A DNA stretch of 64,000 nt. Origin: Alcaligenaceae bacterium (GTDB lineage Bacteria > Pseudomonadota > Gammaproteobacteria > Burkholderiales > Burkholderiaceae_B). A program made the translations under genes and the position numbers. The notes beneath the pieces are model-generated. The model ran no database searches. It saw nothing but the letters and a program-made list of their open reading frames with translations, and was not told the origin of the DNA. Below are positions 9,333 to 18,375 of this stretch, piece after piece. The stretch is taken from the NCBI GenBank assembly GCA_013416485.1, contig JACCEO010000001.1:248001-312000 (forward strand), given 5' to 3'. How positions within the stretch are numbered: the first letter of the stretch is position 1; the number at the start of each line of letters is the position of its first letter.

Positions 9333-10195
9333 ACGATTCTGGCCGCCCAGTCGCGTGCAAATTGGCGCGCCACACGGCCAGAGCGTGAGCCGCGTTCCAG
9401 TGCCCATTGCAAGGCCTCTGTGCGTGACTCGGTAATAGATTCAGGAGGGCAACCATGCACTGCCAGCCAGTGGTAGACAATATCCAGATAATCGTCTTGT
9501 TTGAATGGGTAGAAGGATAGCCACAGTCCAAAGCGTTCGGACAGGGAGATTTTTTCTTCTACGGTTTCGCCAGGATGGATTTCACCGTCGCTTTGATGCC
9601 TGGCACTAAGGTTTTCGCTCATGTATTCGGGCATTAAGTGACGGCGGTTGGAGGTCGCGTAGATCAGTACGTTTTCACCCGAGGCACTAATCGAGCCATC
9701 CAGTACAGATTTCAGTACCTTGTAGCCAGCTTCGCCTTCCTCGAACGACAAGTCGTCACAGAAAATGATGTAACGCTCGGGACGGGCACTTACTAGGTCC
9801 ACAATGGTGCCCAGGTCACCCATATCACCTTTGTCGACTTCAATCAGGCGCAGTCCCTGATCGCCATAGGTAGCCAGCATAGCTTTGACCAGCGAACTTT
9901 TCCCCGTTCCACGCGCCCCTGTCATTAAGACATTATTGGCAGGCTTGCCGTGTAGGAAATGGCGAGTGTTGCGATCTATGATTTCCTTTTGGCGGGCAAT
10001 ATGCTGCAGATCGTCCAGGTTAATAGTGGATACATGTTTGACTGCTGCCAACCAGCCTTGCCCGCCTGTGCGCCGCCACTGAAAAGCGTGTGCTGTCCAA
10101 TCGATCTGTGGTGGAGCTGGGGGCAACCAGGCTTCCAGCTGGGTCAGAACACGTTCGGCACGAGCAATTAACGTACTTAGGTCGGGTACAGTCAC
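9329..10195 (-). CDS. DUF815-type AAA ATPase
   Basis: P-loop ATPase of 288 residues with Walker A MTGARGTGKSSLVKAML, Walker B YIIFCDDLSFEEG and sensor-like VLIYATSNRRHLMPE, the pattern of the uncharacterised DUF815 family. The GTG at 10195 is chosen for a GGAG 7-9 bp upstream; a longer frame extends to 10282 without such support. It is translationally coupled to the Nudix-ThiE gene, a pairing common in Burkholderiales. The biochemical role is unknown. Confidence 0.8.
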   Translation of the reverse strand: MTVPDLSTLIARAERVLTQLEAWLPPAPPQIDWTAHAFQWRRTGGQGWLAAVKHVSTINLDDLQHIARQKEIIDRNTRHFLHGKPANNVLMTGARGTGKSSLVKAMLATYGDQGLRLIEVDKGDMGDLGTIVDLVSARPERYIIFCDDLSFEEGEAGYKVLKSVLDGSISASGENVLIYATSNRRHLMPEYMSENLSARHQSDGEIHPGETVEEKISLSERFGLWLSFYPFKQDDYLDIVYHWLAVHGCPPESITESRTEALQWALERGSRSGRVARQFARDWAARIV

Positions 10196-10373
10196 AAATG
10201 ATCTCCAGGTAAACGCAAAGGTTAGGCTGTAGCGTATCGCTTTAGAGCCCTTTAAGCGGACAAGTTTTGATATAACCGGCATTATCGCAAATTGTACTTA
10301 GCGCGTGTCACGTATAATCATCAGCTGGCCATGCCTGATGTGATGTCACTTACTTTTAAGCTCGGACCTTGCT
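10196..10373. promoter_or_regulatory. Divergent promoter region between DUF815 ATPase and ispB
   Basis: This 178-bp gap separates two divergently transcribed genes and must hold both promoters. No operator could be assigned. Confidence 0.5.
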
Positions 10374-11339
10374 TTGAATCTCCTTGAGTTGATAGCCCCT
10401 GTTGCAGACGATATGAAGGCGGTTGATGCCGTTATCCGCGAACGTCTGAATTCTGATGTTGTTTTGATCCGCACCATAGGCGATTACATCGTTGGCGCTG
10501 GGGGAAAACGCATGCGCCCCGCGATGGTATTAATGGTCGCTAAGGCCTTAGGATATCAAGGACATCATCACCACTTGCTGGCTGCCGTCGTTGAGTTCAT
10601 TCACACCGCCACCTTGTTGCATGACGACGTGGTCGACGAATCCGACATGCGCCGTGGGCGTAGTACCGCCAACGCTGTGTTTGGTAACGCCGCTAGCGTT
10701 TTAGTGGGCGACTACCTGTATTCCCGTTCGTTTGAAATGATGGTGGAAACTGGCTCTATGCCGGTTATGTCGGTGCTGTCTGGCGCAACCACTGTTATCG
10801 CCGAAGGCGAAGTTCTGCAGTTGCTTAACGTGCATGACCCCGATGTCTCCCTAGAGCGCTACTTACAAGTCGTGCGCTACAAAACCGCCAAGCTCTTCGA
10901 GGCTGCCGCCCAAGTCGGCGCCATTATCGCTGGCGCTACACCTGAACAGGAAATGGCTGCTGCTGCCTATGGACGTCATATAGGGACGGCATTCCAGCTT
11001 GTTGATGATGTTCTGGATTACAGCGGTGACGCTGAAGCCTTGGGCAAAGACGTAGGCGACGACTTGCGCGAAGGCAAACCTACCATGCCTTTGATACGCG
11101 TAATGGAAGTGGGTACGCCAGCCCAACGCGAATTGATCCAGAATGCCATTAAAACCGGCGAGGCCGACTTCGCCGCCGTGGCGCAAGCCATAAAAGACAC
11201 AGATGCGCTGGCTTATACCCATCAGGCAGCCGTCGCGGAAGCCGAAATCGCGCGTGCCGCGCTGGTCAACTTCCCCGAGTCCGCACACCTAGCGTCGTTG
11301 CTAGGGTTTTGTTCGTTTGCGGTTGAACGGGATCGCTAG
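10374..11339 (+). CDS. ispB: Octaprenyl diphosphate synthase
   Basis: Trans-polyprenyl synthase making the C40-type side chain of ubiquinone. The 321 residues include both aspartate-rich motifs: LLHDDVVDESDMRRG (first) and FQLVDDVLDYSGD (second), plus GGKRMRPAMVLM. The start is TTG at 10374, giving MNLLELIAPVADD, which matches the beginning of homologues I recall. It lies in a separate transcription unit and is followed by a strong terminator. Confidence 0.92.
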   Translation: MNLLELIAPVADDMKAVDAVIRERLNSDVVLIRTIGDYIVGAGGKRMRPAMVLMVAKALGYQGHHHHLLAAVVEFIHTATLLHDDVVDESDMRRGRSTANAVFGNAASVLVGDYLYSRSFEMMVETGSMPVMSVLSGATTVIAEGEVLQLLNVHDPDVSLERYLQVVRYKTAKLFEAAAQVGAIIAGATPEQEMAAAAYGRHIGTAFQLVDDVLDYSGDAEALGKDVGDDLREGKPTMPLIRVMEVGTPAQRELIQNAIKTGEADFAAVAQAIKDTDALAYTHQAAVAEAEIARAALVNFPESAHLASLLGFCSFAVERDR

Positions 11340-11474
11340 GGTTTACGCTAGTTGGCTAGAAGATACGGAAAATGCTAAGAAGAAAATTGTAGGTGATTCA
11401 TTGCTAATAGATTATTAGAAATAAATCGATACCCGACTTGCTTGAGTAAGCCTGTCAATTTGGACAGACACTTC

Positions 11475-11502
11475 AAAATTGCTGCCTTGAGCAGCAATTT
11501 TT
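11475..11502 (+). terminator. Rho-independent terminator after ispB
   Basis: AAAATTGCTGC and GCAGCAATTTT form a perfect 11-bp stem with loop CTTGA, ending in a T-rich run. It lies 136 bp after ispB. Confidence 0.85.
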
Positions 11503-11878
11503 CATTTAGGGTGTTCCCTAGTCGTTTATCAGCTAATTCGCTGTACTGCAGTGGTGTTGCTACAGCTCTTTCTACTTAACTTCTATAACTCGTTGAAACC
11601 AAACGAAATATTGTTTTTGGTTTATATCGGCTATTTAGCCTAGGATCTTATCCGCTATTCGGCTTAGTCCACCAAACTGTATTGACGCAGATTCTGCTGC
11701 CAAGCTAGTCTGCAACTGCAGCTTTTAGTCATACCTATTATAAAAATCTACTAAATCTGTAATTCAGTAACTCGGTAGGCCTTAGAAATAAATATCAATT
11801 TGTGGCGACCCGCAGCAGAAAATCACAGTGGCAATTTAAAAACAATCTATAGCTGTACATACTCGTAAGGAGAAGATC
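11503..11878. other. AT-rich upstream region of the RTX peroxidase gene
   Basis: About 375 bp without a gene. It has strongly AT-rich segments and the imperfect repeat CGGCTATTTAGCC / CGCTATTCGGCT near 11629-11670. It presumably holds the promoter and control sites of the peroxidase. I could not assign an operator. Confidence 0.5.
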
Positions 11879-14800
11879 ATGGTTACTTTGGTTAAACACG
11901 ATCTAGAGTTCATACTTAAACAAATAAAAATTGCTGAAGCGCATGCTGCAGGTGGCGACTTGGCAACGTTGGTGGCCGAAGCAGGAAATGCCGCTCAAGC
12001 ACAAGGAGCCGCTTCGTTACAAGCGCATTTGTTGCCTTATGGCTTACGCACGGTTGATGGTACATACAACAACCTTATCGAAGGGCGCGAATCCTGGGGT
12101 GCCGCTGGCGAATCCTTTATTTGGTTGACGACGCCAGAATTTACCACGGGTAGTGGCGACTTCATGCCTGGGATAAATAATAACGACTATGGCGTGCAGG
12201 GTAATGTCGTTGATATAGACCCACGTTTGATTTCCAACCTGATCGTGGACCAAACCAATAATAATCCTGCCGCTGTTGAGCTGGCTCTTCGGTGGGCTGC
12301 TGCGGGCAATACTGTTAATGAAACCCATGTGCTGGACAGCAACAATAATCCTGTTTTAAACAGCAACGGCGTTCCGTTAATTATTTATGAGTTCGTCAAC
12401 GTGTCACCGGATATCGGTGACTCAGCGCCATTTAACGGCTTGTTTACAGCCTTTGGTCAGTTCTTTGATCATGGCTTAGACCTGGTGCCTAAAGCTGGTA
12501 ATGGCACGGTATATATTCCGTTACGTACTGACGATCCACTGTATGTTCAAGGCCAAGCCAACTTTATGGTTATGACCAGAGCGTCTTTAGACCCTGACAA
12601 CATCACCACGCCCTGGATAGATCAGAACCAAACTTATACGTCGAATGCATCGCACCAAGTGTTCCTGCGTGAGTACGCCATGCATGAAGGCAAACCGATA
12701 GCTACCGGCAACTTGCTGAATGGCGAGCGCGGTATGGCGACGTGGGGTGACGTGAAAACACAGGCGCGTGAACTGTTGGGGATAGAGCTGACCGATGCGG
12801 ATGTGGGCAGTGTTCCCATGCTGTTGGTGGACCCTTACGGTAACTTTATTCCTGATCCAGATACGGGTTTTGCACAACTGGTAATAGGTTTTGACAGTGA
12901 TGGTTTTCCTATTGTTGCATCAGGCACCCCCACTAGCCCGGTTAACCCAAGTGTGCTTAGCGCGGTTCGTACACCTAATGCCTTTTTGGATGATATTGCG
13001 CATGCTGCTGCGCCTGTCTATGCCGCTGGGATATTGCAACCAGATGGCGATAGTATAGCGGGCTACAGTGGTAGCTACGACATTAGGGGGCAGCAAACTT
13101 CTTACGATAACGAATTGCTTGATGCACACTACATCACCGGCGATGGGCGCGGCAACGAAAACATAGGGCTTACCGCCATACACCACGTGTTCCATTCCGA
13201 ACACAGTCGTTTGGTGCAGCACACCAAGGACGTGATTCTGGCGTCCAATGACCTGAAATTCTTGAATGAGTGGTTGACTGTCAAACTGACTGCATTACCC
13301 ACCGCAACAGAAGTGGATGCTTTGGTTTGGAATGGCGAGCGATTATTCCAGACGGCTCGCTTTACCAATGAAATGGAATACCAGCATCTGGTCTTCGAAG
13401 AGTTCGCGCGCAAGATGCAGCCTGATATCGACGTGTTTAACTTCGAACCATCGGCAGATATCAATCCGGCCATTTTTGCAGAATTCGCCCATGCGGTGTA
13501 TCGCTTCGGCCACTCTATGCTGAATGAAACACTAGACCGTATCAACGCCGATGGCACGCAGAACCCGATTGATTTGTTCGACGCCTTCTTGAATCCGCTG
13601 GGTCTAGGCGAAGTGGATGCGAATGGCACGGTCATAGTCAATCACCACGAGGCCGTGGGTGCTCTGATACGTGGTATGTCACGGCAGGCTGGTAATGAAA
13701 TTGACGAATTCGTCACGAATGCATTGCGAAATCAGCTGTTAGGTATACCGCTAGACTTGGCGGCCATCAATATTGCGCGTGGTCGCGACACTGGCCTGCC
13801 ATCTTTGAACGAGATGCGCGCCCAGTTCTACCAGATATCTGGTCAGGATACCCAGTTAAAGCCCTATGAAAGCTGGGTCGATTTTGCACTTAACTTGAAG
13901 AATTCAGTTTCCATCGTTAACTTCATTGCTGCTTATGGCGAACACTCTAGTATCACCAATGCGTTGACTATGGCCAACAAGCGTGCGGCGGCTATGGACT
14001 TAGTCTTCGGTGGCGCCAATGCTCCACATGACCGCGAGGATTTCCTGAACGCTAAGGGTTCATGGCTTAACCACGAAACGGGTCTGAATAATATTGACCT
14101 TTGGATAGGCGGTTTGGCTGAAAAGCACATGGATTTTGGTGGCATGCTGGGGTCCACCTTCAGCTTTGTATTTGAATGGCAGATGGAAAACCTGCAGGAC
14201 GGGGATAGGTTCTATTACTTGTCGCGTGTTCAGGGCTTGAATCTGTTGAACGAGCTTGAAAACAACTCGTTTGGCGCGATGATGATACGCAATACGGATC
14301 TGGGTGATCCAGACGCCACAGCGCTACCAGGAGATATTTTCTCCACTCCAGATTACACACTAGAGCTGGATAAAAACCGGCAAATTGGCGAAGACCCCAA
14401 TTTCCTGGATCCCTATTTACAGGCCTTAAGTCCTATGGTGGTACGCCGTGACACCGATGGCGATGGCATCGATGACATGTTGGTCTACAACGGGTCTGAC
14501 CACGTTGTGATTGGCGGGACACAAGGGGATGACATTCTGGTCGCTGGGGATGGCGATGACACCATTTGGGGGTGGGGTGGTAATGACACCATAGAAGCCG
14601 GTTATGGAGTGGACCAAGTCTTCGGTGGTGATGGCGACGATATCATCACCAATAAAGGCACGGATATCGGTGAATCTGACTTCCTGCGTGGCGAAGGTGG
14701 TAACGATGCCATACACGGTGGTAGCGGAATGGCCTTGATATTTGGTAATGAAGGTAATGACTTCCTGATCGCTGGACCCGATGGGAAAACCATCATGGGT

Positions 14801-17800
14801 GGTCGCGATGATGACTTTATCCGTGGCGGCGATGGTATAGATTTCCTGATGGGTAATGAAGGTAATGACTGGATAGAAGGTGGTGGTCGCTTTGACACCT
14901 TGGCCGGTGACAACTCAGAGTTATTCTTTAATTCGTCCATTATTGGCCATGATGTTTTGAACGGCAATGGTAATGACACTGACTACGATGCGGAGTCTGG
15001 TGACGACATCATGTTTCAGAATGAAGGAATACAGCGTAGCAACGGTATGGCCGGCTTTGACTGGGCGATACACAAAGGGGACGCTAACGCCGCGAATTCT
15101 GATCTGGGGATTCCCAGCTTTGCCTCACAAGAAGCCTTTATTTTGCGTGATCGTTTTGACCTGGTAGAAGGCTTGTCTGGTTGGATACATGACGATGTCT
15201 TGACAGGACGCATGCGGTCCGTCAACGCCCGTATCGAACTGGATAATACGGCGGCCATTCCGGCAGAAGGCAGTATATTGGATTCCTATTCCAATGCATT
15301 GTTGGAAAAGAACGTAAGTCTGATCTCTGGTCTTGACCTGCTTGTGGCACACAAGGAGCGCACCACGGTAACGGTTGCAGGCGTTACGGAAACCATCGTC
15401 ATGGACACGGCTGATGCTTCGGATATCTTGCTAGGTGGTGGCGGCAGCGACATCATTAAGGGTTTGGCAGGTGACGACATCATAGACGGCGACAGCTGGC
15501 TGAATGTACGTATAGGCATCAAGAATGCTGACGGTGTGGAAATTGGTTCTGCTGACGGCATGACGGAAAGAGTCTACGATGCCAACGGCAATACCATGTT
15601 TGGTGGTCAAACTTTGGACGCCTTGATATTTAGCCGTCAGCTAAATCCAGGTGATCTGTACATCGTGCGCGAGATCCTGGATGGTGGTCAAGCCGGTGAT
15701 ATTGATATTGCTGTGTATACCGATGTGGTGGAAAACTATACCTTCACGCAAAATTCTGACGGCAGCATCACAGTTGCTCATACGATATTTAATGACAACG
15801 CCGTTAATGACGATGTTGACGATGAACTCGAAGAAATTATCGGGGGACCCACTTTCGACGGAACTGATAGGCTTTTCAACATCGAGAAACTACGGTTTTG
15901 GAATGGCGACACTGCAAACCCAGGGGGGTACGTCGATTACTTTATCGAAGATCTGTTCAACAGGGCCGCAACAGGTGCACCCACGGTTAATGACTTGACG
16001 CCTACCGAAGGGCAAGCCTTGCTTGCCAATACGGCCAATATCGTTGACCTAGATGGTTTGTTAGGTGTGGATTTTGCCTACCAATGGCAGGTATCCCATG
16101 ACAATGGAACAACGTGGGTAGATATTGCTGGTGCTACCAATCAAGCGTTTACTCCAACAGACACCGTAGCGGGTAATGTCGGGCAGGTTGGTAGCATCGT
16201 ACGGGTATCCGTGACCTTTACTGACGATAAAGGCAGTGTTGAAACTCTGGTTTCTTCTGCAACCGGCATCGTAGGTGATCTGTGGACGGGAACGTCGGCA
16301 TCAGATCTTTTCATGGGCACCGCGGGTGACGATATCGCCTTCGGCGCAGCAGGTAGCGATACCTTCTTAGGCGGAGCGGGTGACGATGAACTGCATGGTG
16401 GGGCTGGTGCAGATACGCTGAACGGTCAAGCAGGCAACGACATACTTAACGGTGATGCTGGCAATGACCGTTTGAATGGTGGCGCAGGTAATGACACCTT
16501 AAATGGTGGGAACGGCTCGGATACAGCACAGTATGGCGGAAGGGCGCATAACTTCACGCTAGACAGCGATGGTACCGTTATCACCGTGACTGACAACACG
16601 GGTGCAGAAGGCATAGATACACTGACCAGTATTGAAAGTATACAGTTTGATGATGTCACTTACGGTGTACGCACAGGTGATGCCGGGAACAATACCAATA
16701 TGAGCGGCGGAGCTGGGTCGCAAATCATGTTTGGCCTGGGTGGTAACGACAACATCAACGGTGGTGCTGGCAGCGATATTATTTATGCCGGTGCTGGCAA
16801 CGATACCATTACGCAAGCCAGTAGCGCCGGTGGTCGCGATTTTGTTGATGGCGGTGACGGTACAGATACTTACCGTTTGAATGGATCATCGGAAGCAGAA
16901 ATTTTCGTGATCTACAGTCGTGAAGCGGCCCTCCAGGAAATCCCAAATCTTACGCTTAACGCCAATACGGAAATTGTCATTACTCGTAACTCAGATGTGA
17001 TTGCTGAACTGGATAACATCGAGGAAATTATCGTCAACACCATGAACGTGACCTCACCTGGAGGAGCAGGTGGCGGGGTCAGTGGTAATGATTTTATTCA
17101 AGTTGTTGGTGACTTTACTAACACTAGCCTGCACTTCAGTACCATCACCATAGATGGTAGTACGGGTGATGATACGGTGGATATCAGTAGTTTGCTGTCG
17201 AAACATCGTATCGTGTTCCGCAGTAACGGCGGTGAAGACACCATCATTGGCACCTTGCGCCCACAAGACACCATTGTGCTTCCCGAAGGCATGACGCAAG
17301 AAGGCAGTACAGTGACTCGCAACAATGGTTGGACCACCATACGCAGTGCTGGCCAAGCCGTCGCGTTTGTCAGCGTCGGTATGCCAACCATAGAGCTGGC
17401 CAATGGGGAAAGTCTGCAGATCAGTGCTACAGATACAGGTGCCGAAGATACCGATACCACTACGGGTAATGGTGGTAATGGTAACAACGCTCCAGGGCTT
17501 GGCGAAGGCAGCAATGACCAAGACCCGGTTGACAATAACGCAGGCGGTGGCGGCACCGAGGGTGGTACTGGTGGGGTTAACACGCCGAATCCGGTGACAG
17601 AGGGAGCTGATGGGTGTCCGGGCGAGGCTAACGAAAATGCGGGTGCCAACCCTGAAGGAGTCGTCCTGAATGGTGGCGCTGGTCAGGATACCTTGACGGG
17701 CAAGAACGGCGACGACACGATCAATGGTGGCTCTAATGACGATGTCCTTACTGGCGGGTCGGGCGATGATATCTTGCGCGGCGGCTCGGGTGACGATATC

Positions 17801-18307
17801 TTGCATGGTGGCACCGGTGATGACACCTTAGAAGGGGGCTCTGGCGACGACGTTCTGTACGGTGGCACAGGTGACGACAAACTGTTTGGGGGTTCCGGTG
17901 ATGACAAACTGTCAGGCGGTTCCGGTGATGATGTACTTAACGGTGGTTCGGGCGATGACGTGCTGTTTGGTGGCTCGGGCGCAGATATCCTGACTGGCGG
18001 TACTGGTGACGATATCTTCGTGTTTGGCGGTGGCGACCTAATCACTGACTTTAGCTTTGGTGAGGACAAAATCGACTTACGTGACCTGGGCGTCACAGCA
18101 GGTAATTTCGGCTCTATGGTGTCTATGTCGACATCAGGTGACGATATCTTGCTGATGATAAGCGGGAAAAGCATGCGGGTTGCCGATGTGGATATTGACA
18201 CAATGGGTGTCAACTCCTTCATGTTGGCCCAGATGGATGCCAACGGAAATGCCGTGTCAGCAGGACCAGACGGTGCTACCTACATGGATGAGTATTTTAT
18301 GATGTAA
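11879..18307 (+). CDS. Giant secreted animal-type haem peroxidase with RTX calcium-binding repeats
   Basis: A 2142-residue protein. Residues about 100-790 form a peroxidase-cyclooxygenase superfamily domain. FGQFFDHGL carries the candidate distal His198, HSEHSRLV the distal-side Arg region near 440, and YRFGHSML the proximal His545. NIARGRDTGLPSLNEMR near 630 is the family hallmark, as in myeloperoxidase. RTX nonapeptides (GGxGxDxUx) occur in blocks at about 880-1025, 1470-1550, 1605-1660 and 1930-2050. An Ig-like segment lies at about 1370-1465 and a Gly/Asn-rich linker at about 1857-1927. The C-terminus DEYFMM is acidic then hydrophobic, as in type I secretion signals. No N-terminal signal peptide is present. 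AAGGAG precedes the ATG. Type I secretion genes follow at once. It probably oxidises halides or phenolics outside the cell, perhaps for defence, adhesion or manganese oxidation; the substrate is unknown. Confidence 0.88.
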   Translation: MVTLVKHDLEFILKQIKIAEAHAAGGDLATLVAEAGNAAQAQGAASLQAHLLPYGLRTVDGTYNNLIEGRESWGAAGESFIWLTTPEFTTGSGDFMPGINNNDYGVQGNVVDIDPRLISNLIVDQTNNNPAAVELALRWAAAGNTVNETHVLDSNNNPVLNSNGVPLIIYEFVNVSPDIGDSAPFNGLFTAFGQFFDHGLDLVPKAGNGTVYIPLRTDDPLYVQGQANFMVMTRASLDPDNITTPWIDQNQTYTSNASHQVFLREYAMHEGKPIATGNLLNGERGMATWGDVKTQARELLGIELTDADVGSVPMLLVDPYGNFIPDPDTGFAQLVIGFDSDGFPIVASGTPTSPVNPSVLSAVRTPNAFLDDIAHAAAPVYAAGILQPDGDSIAGYSGSYDIRGQQTSYDNELLDAHYITGDGRGNENIGLTAIHHVFHSEHSRLVQHTKDVILASNDLKFLNEWLTVKLTALPTATEVDALVWNGERLFQTARFTNEMEYQHLVFEEFARKMQPDIDVFNFEPSADINPAIFAEFAHAVYRFGHSMLNETLDRINADGTQNPIDLFDAFLNPLGLGEVDANGTVIVNHHEAVGALIRGMSRQAGNEIDEFVTNALRNQLLGIPLDLAAINIARGRDTGLPSLNEMRAQFYQISGQDTQLKPYESWVDFALNLKNSVSIVNFIAAYGEHSSITNALTMANKRAAAMDLVFGGANAPHDREDFLNAKGSWLNHETGLNNIDLWIGGLAEKHMDFGGMLGSTFSFVFEWQMENLQDGDRFYYLSRVQGLNLLNELENNSFGAMMIRNTDLGDPDATALPGDIFSTPDYTLELDKNRQIGEDPNFLDPYLQALSPMVVRRDTDGDGIDDMLVYNGSDHVVIGGTQGDDILVAGDGDDTIWGWGGNDTIEAGYGVDQVFGGDGDDIITNKGTDIGESDFLRGEGGNDAIHGGSGMALIFGNEGNDFLIAGPDGKTIMGGRDDDFIRGGDGIDFLMGNEGNDWIEGGGRFDTLAGDNSELFFNSSIIGHDVLNGNGNDTDYDAESGDDIMFQNEGIQRSNGMAGFDWAIHKGDANAANSDLGIPSFASQEAFILRDRFDLVEGLSGWIHDDVLTGRMRSVNARIELDNTAAIPAEGSILDSYSNALLEKNVSLISGLDLLVAHKERTTVTVAGVTETIVMDTADASDILLGGGGSDIIKGLAGDDIIDGDSWLNVRIGIKNADGVEIGSADGMTERVYDANGNTMFGGQTLDALIFSRQLNPGDLYIVREILDGGQAGDIDIAVYTDVVENYTFTQNSDGSITVAHTIFNDNAVNDDVDDELEEIIGGPTFDGTDRLFNIEKLRFWNGDTANPGGYVDYFIEDLFNRAATGAPTVNDLTPTEGQALLANTANIVDLDGLLGVDFAYQWQVSHDNGTTWVDIAGATNQAFTPTDTVAGNVGQVGSIVRVSVTFTDDKGSVETLVSSATGIVGDLWTGTSASDLFMGTAGDDIAFGAAGSDTFLGGAGDDELHGGAGADTLNGQAGNDILNGDAGNDRLNGGAGNDTLNGGNGSDTAQYGGRAHNFTLDSDGTVITVTDNTGAEGIDTLTSIESIQFDDVTYGVRTGDAGNNTNMSGGAGSQIMFGLGGNDNINGGAGSDIIYAGAGNDTITQASSAGGRDFVDGGDGTDTYRLNGSSEAEIFVIYSREAALQEIPNLTLNANTEIVITRNSDVIAELDNIEEIIVNTMNVTSPGGAGGGVSGNDFIQVVGDFTNTSLHFSTITIDGSTGDDTVDISSLLSKHRIVFRSNGGEDTIIGTLRPQDTIVLPEGMTQEGSTVTRNNGWTTIRSAGQAVAFVSVGMPTIELANGESLQISATDTGAEDTDTTTGNGGNGNNAPGLGEGSNDQDPVDNNAGGGGTEGGTGGVNTPNPVTEGADGCPGEANENAGANPEGVVLNGGAGQDTLTGKNGDDTINGGSNDDVLTGGSGDDILRGGSGDDILHGGTGDDTLEGGSGDDVLYGGTGDDKLFGGSGDDKLSGGSGDDVLNGGSGDDVLFGGSGADILTGGTGDDIFVFGGGDLITDFSFGEDKIDLRDLGVTAGNFGSMVSMSTSGDDILLMISGKSMRVADVDIDTMGVNSFMLAQMDANGNAVSAGPDGATYMDEYFMM
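14515..14950 (+). repeat. RTX repeat block 1 in the peroxidase
   Basis: Degenerate GGxGxDxUx nonapeptides follow the haem domain (GDDILVAGDGDDTIWGWGGN and on). They are expected to form a calcium-bound beta-roll that folds after secretion. Confidence 0.8.
17672..18030 (+). repeat. RTX repeat block 4: about 13 near-identical 27-bp tandem units
   Basis: The units encode GGSGDDxLx or GGTGDDxLx in tandem (TGGSGDDILRGGSGDDILHG and on). DNA similarity between units is high enough to allow slippage or recombination. This is the main C-terminal calcium roll just before the secretion signal. Confidence 0.88.
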
Positions 18308-18310
18308 AGG

Positions 18311-18346
18311 CGGTAAGCGGGTCGGGGTAACCCGGCCTGCTTACCG
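18311..18346 (+). promoter_or_regulatory. Strong stem-loop between peroxidase gene and secretion operon
   Basis: CGGTAAGC pairs with GCTTACCG, and inside it CGGGT pairs with ACCCG, giving a long GC-rich hairpin in the 68-bp gap. No T-run follows. It may attenuate readthrough, so that much peroxidase and little exporter is made, as in hemolysin operons, or it may protect the upstream mRNA. Confidence 0.7.
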
Positions 18347-18375
18347 TTGTAGCGTACGGATATCCAGGAGGGCCT

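Noticed and set aside
14425..18034. Regular repeats that could be mistaken for a CRISPR array
   Set aside because: They are in-frame coding nonapeptide repeats with no unique spacers, and no cas gene is near.
17054..18243. Long reverse-strand ORFs (183-250 codons) opposite the RTX part of the peroxidase gene
   Set aside because: They are low-complexity shadows (SSPEPP and similar repeats) of the Gly-Asp-rich repeats, with no ribosome sites or known domain.
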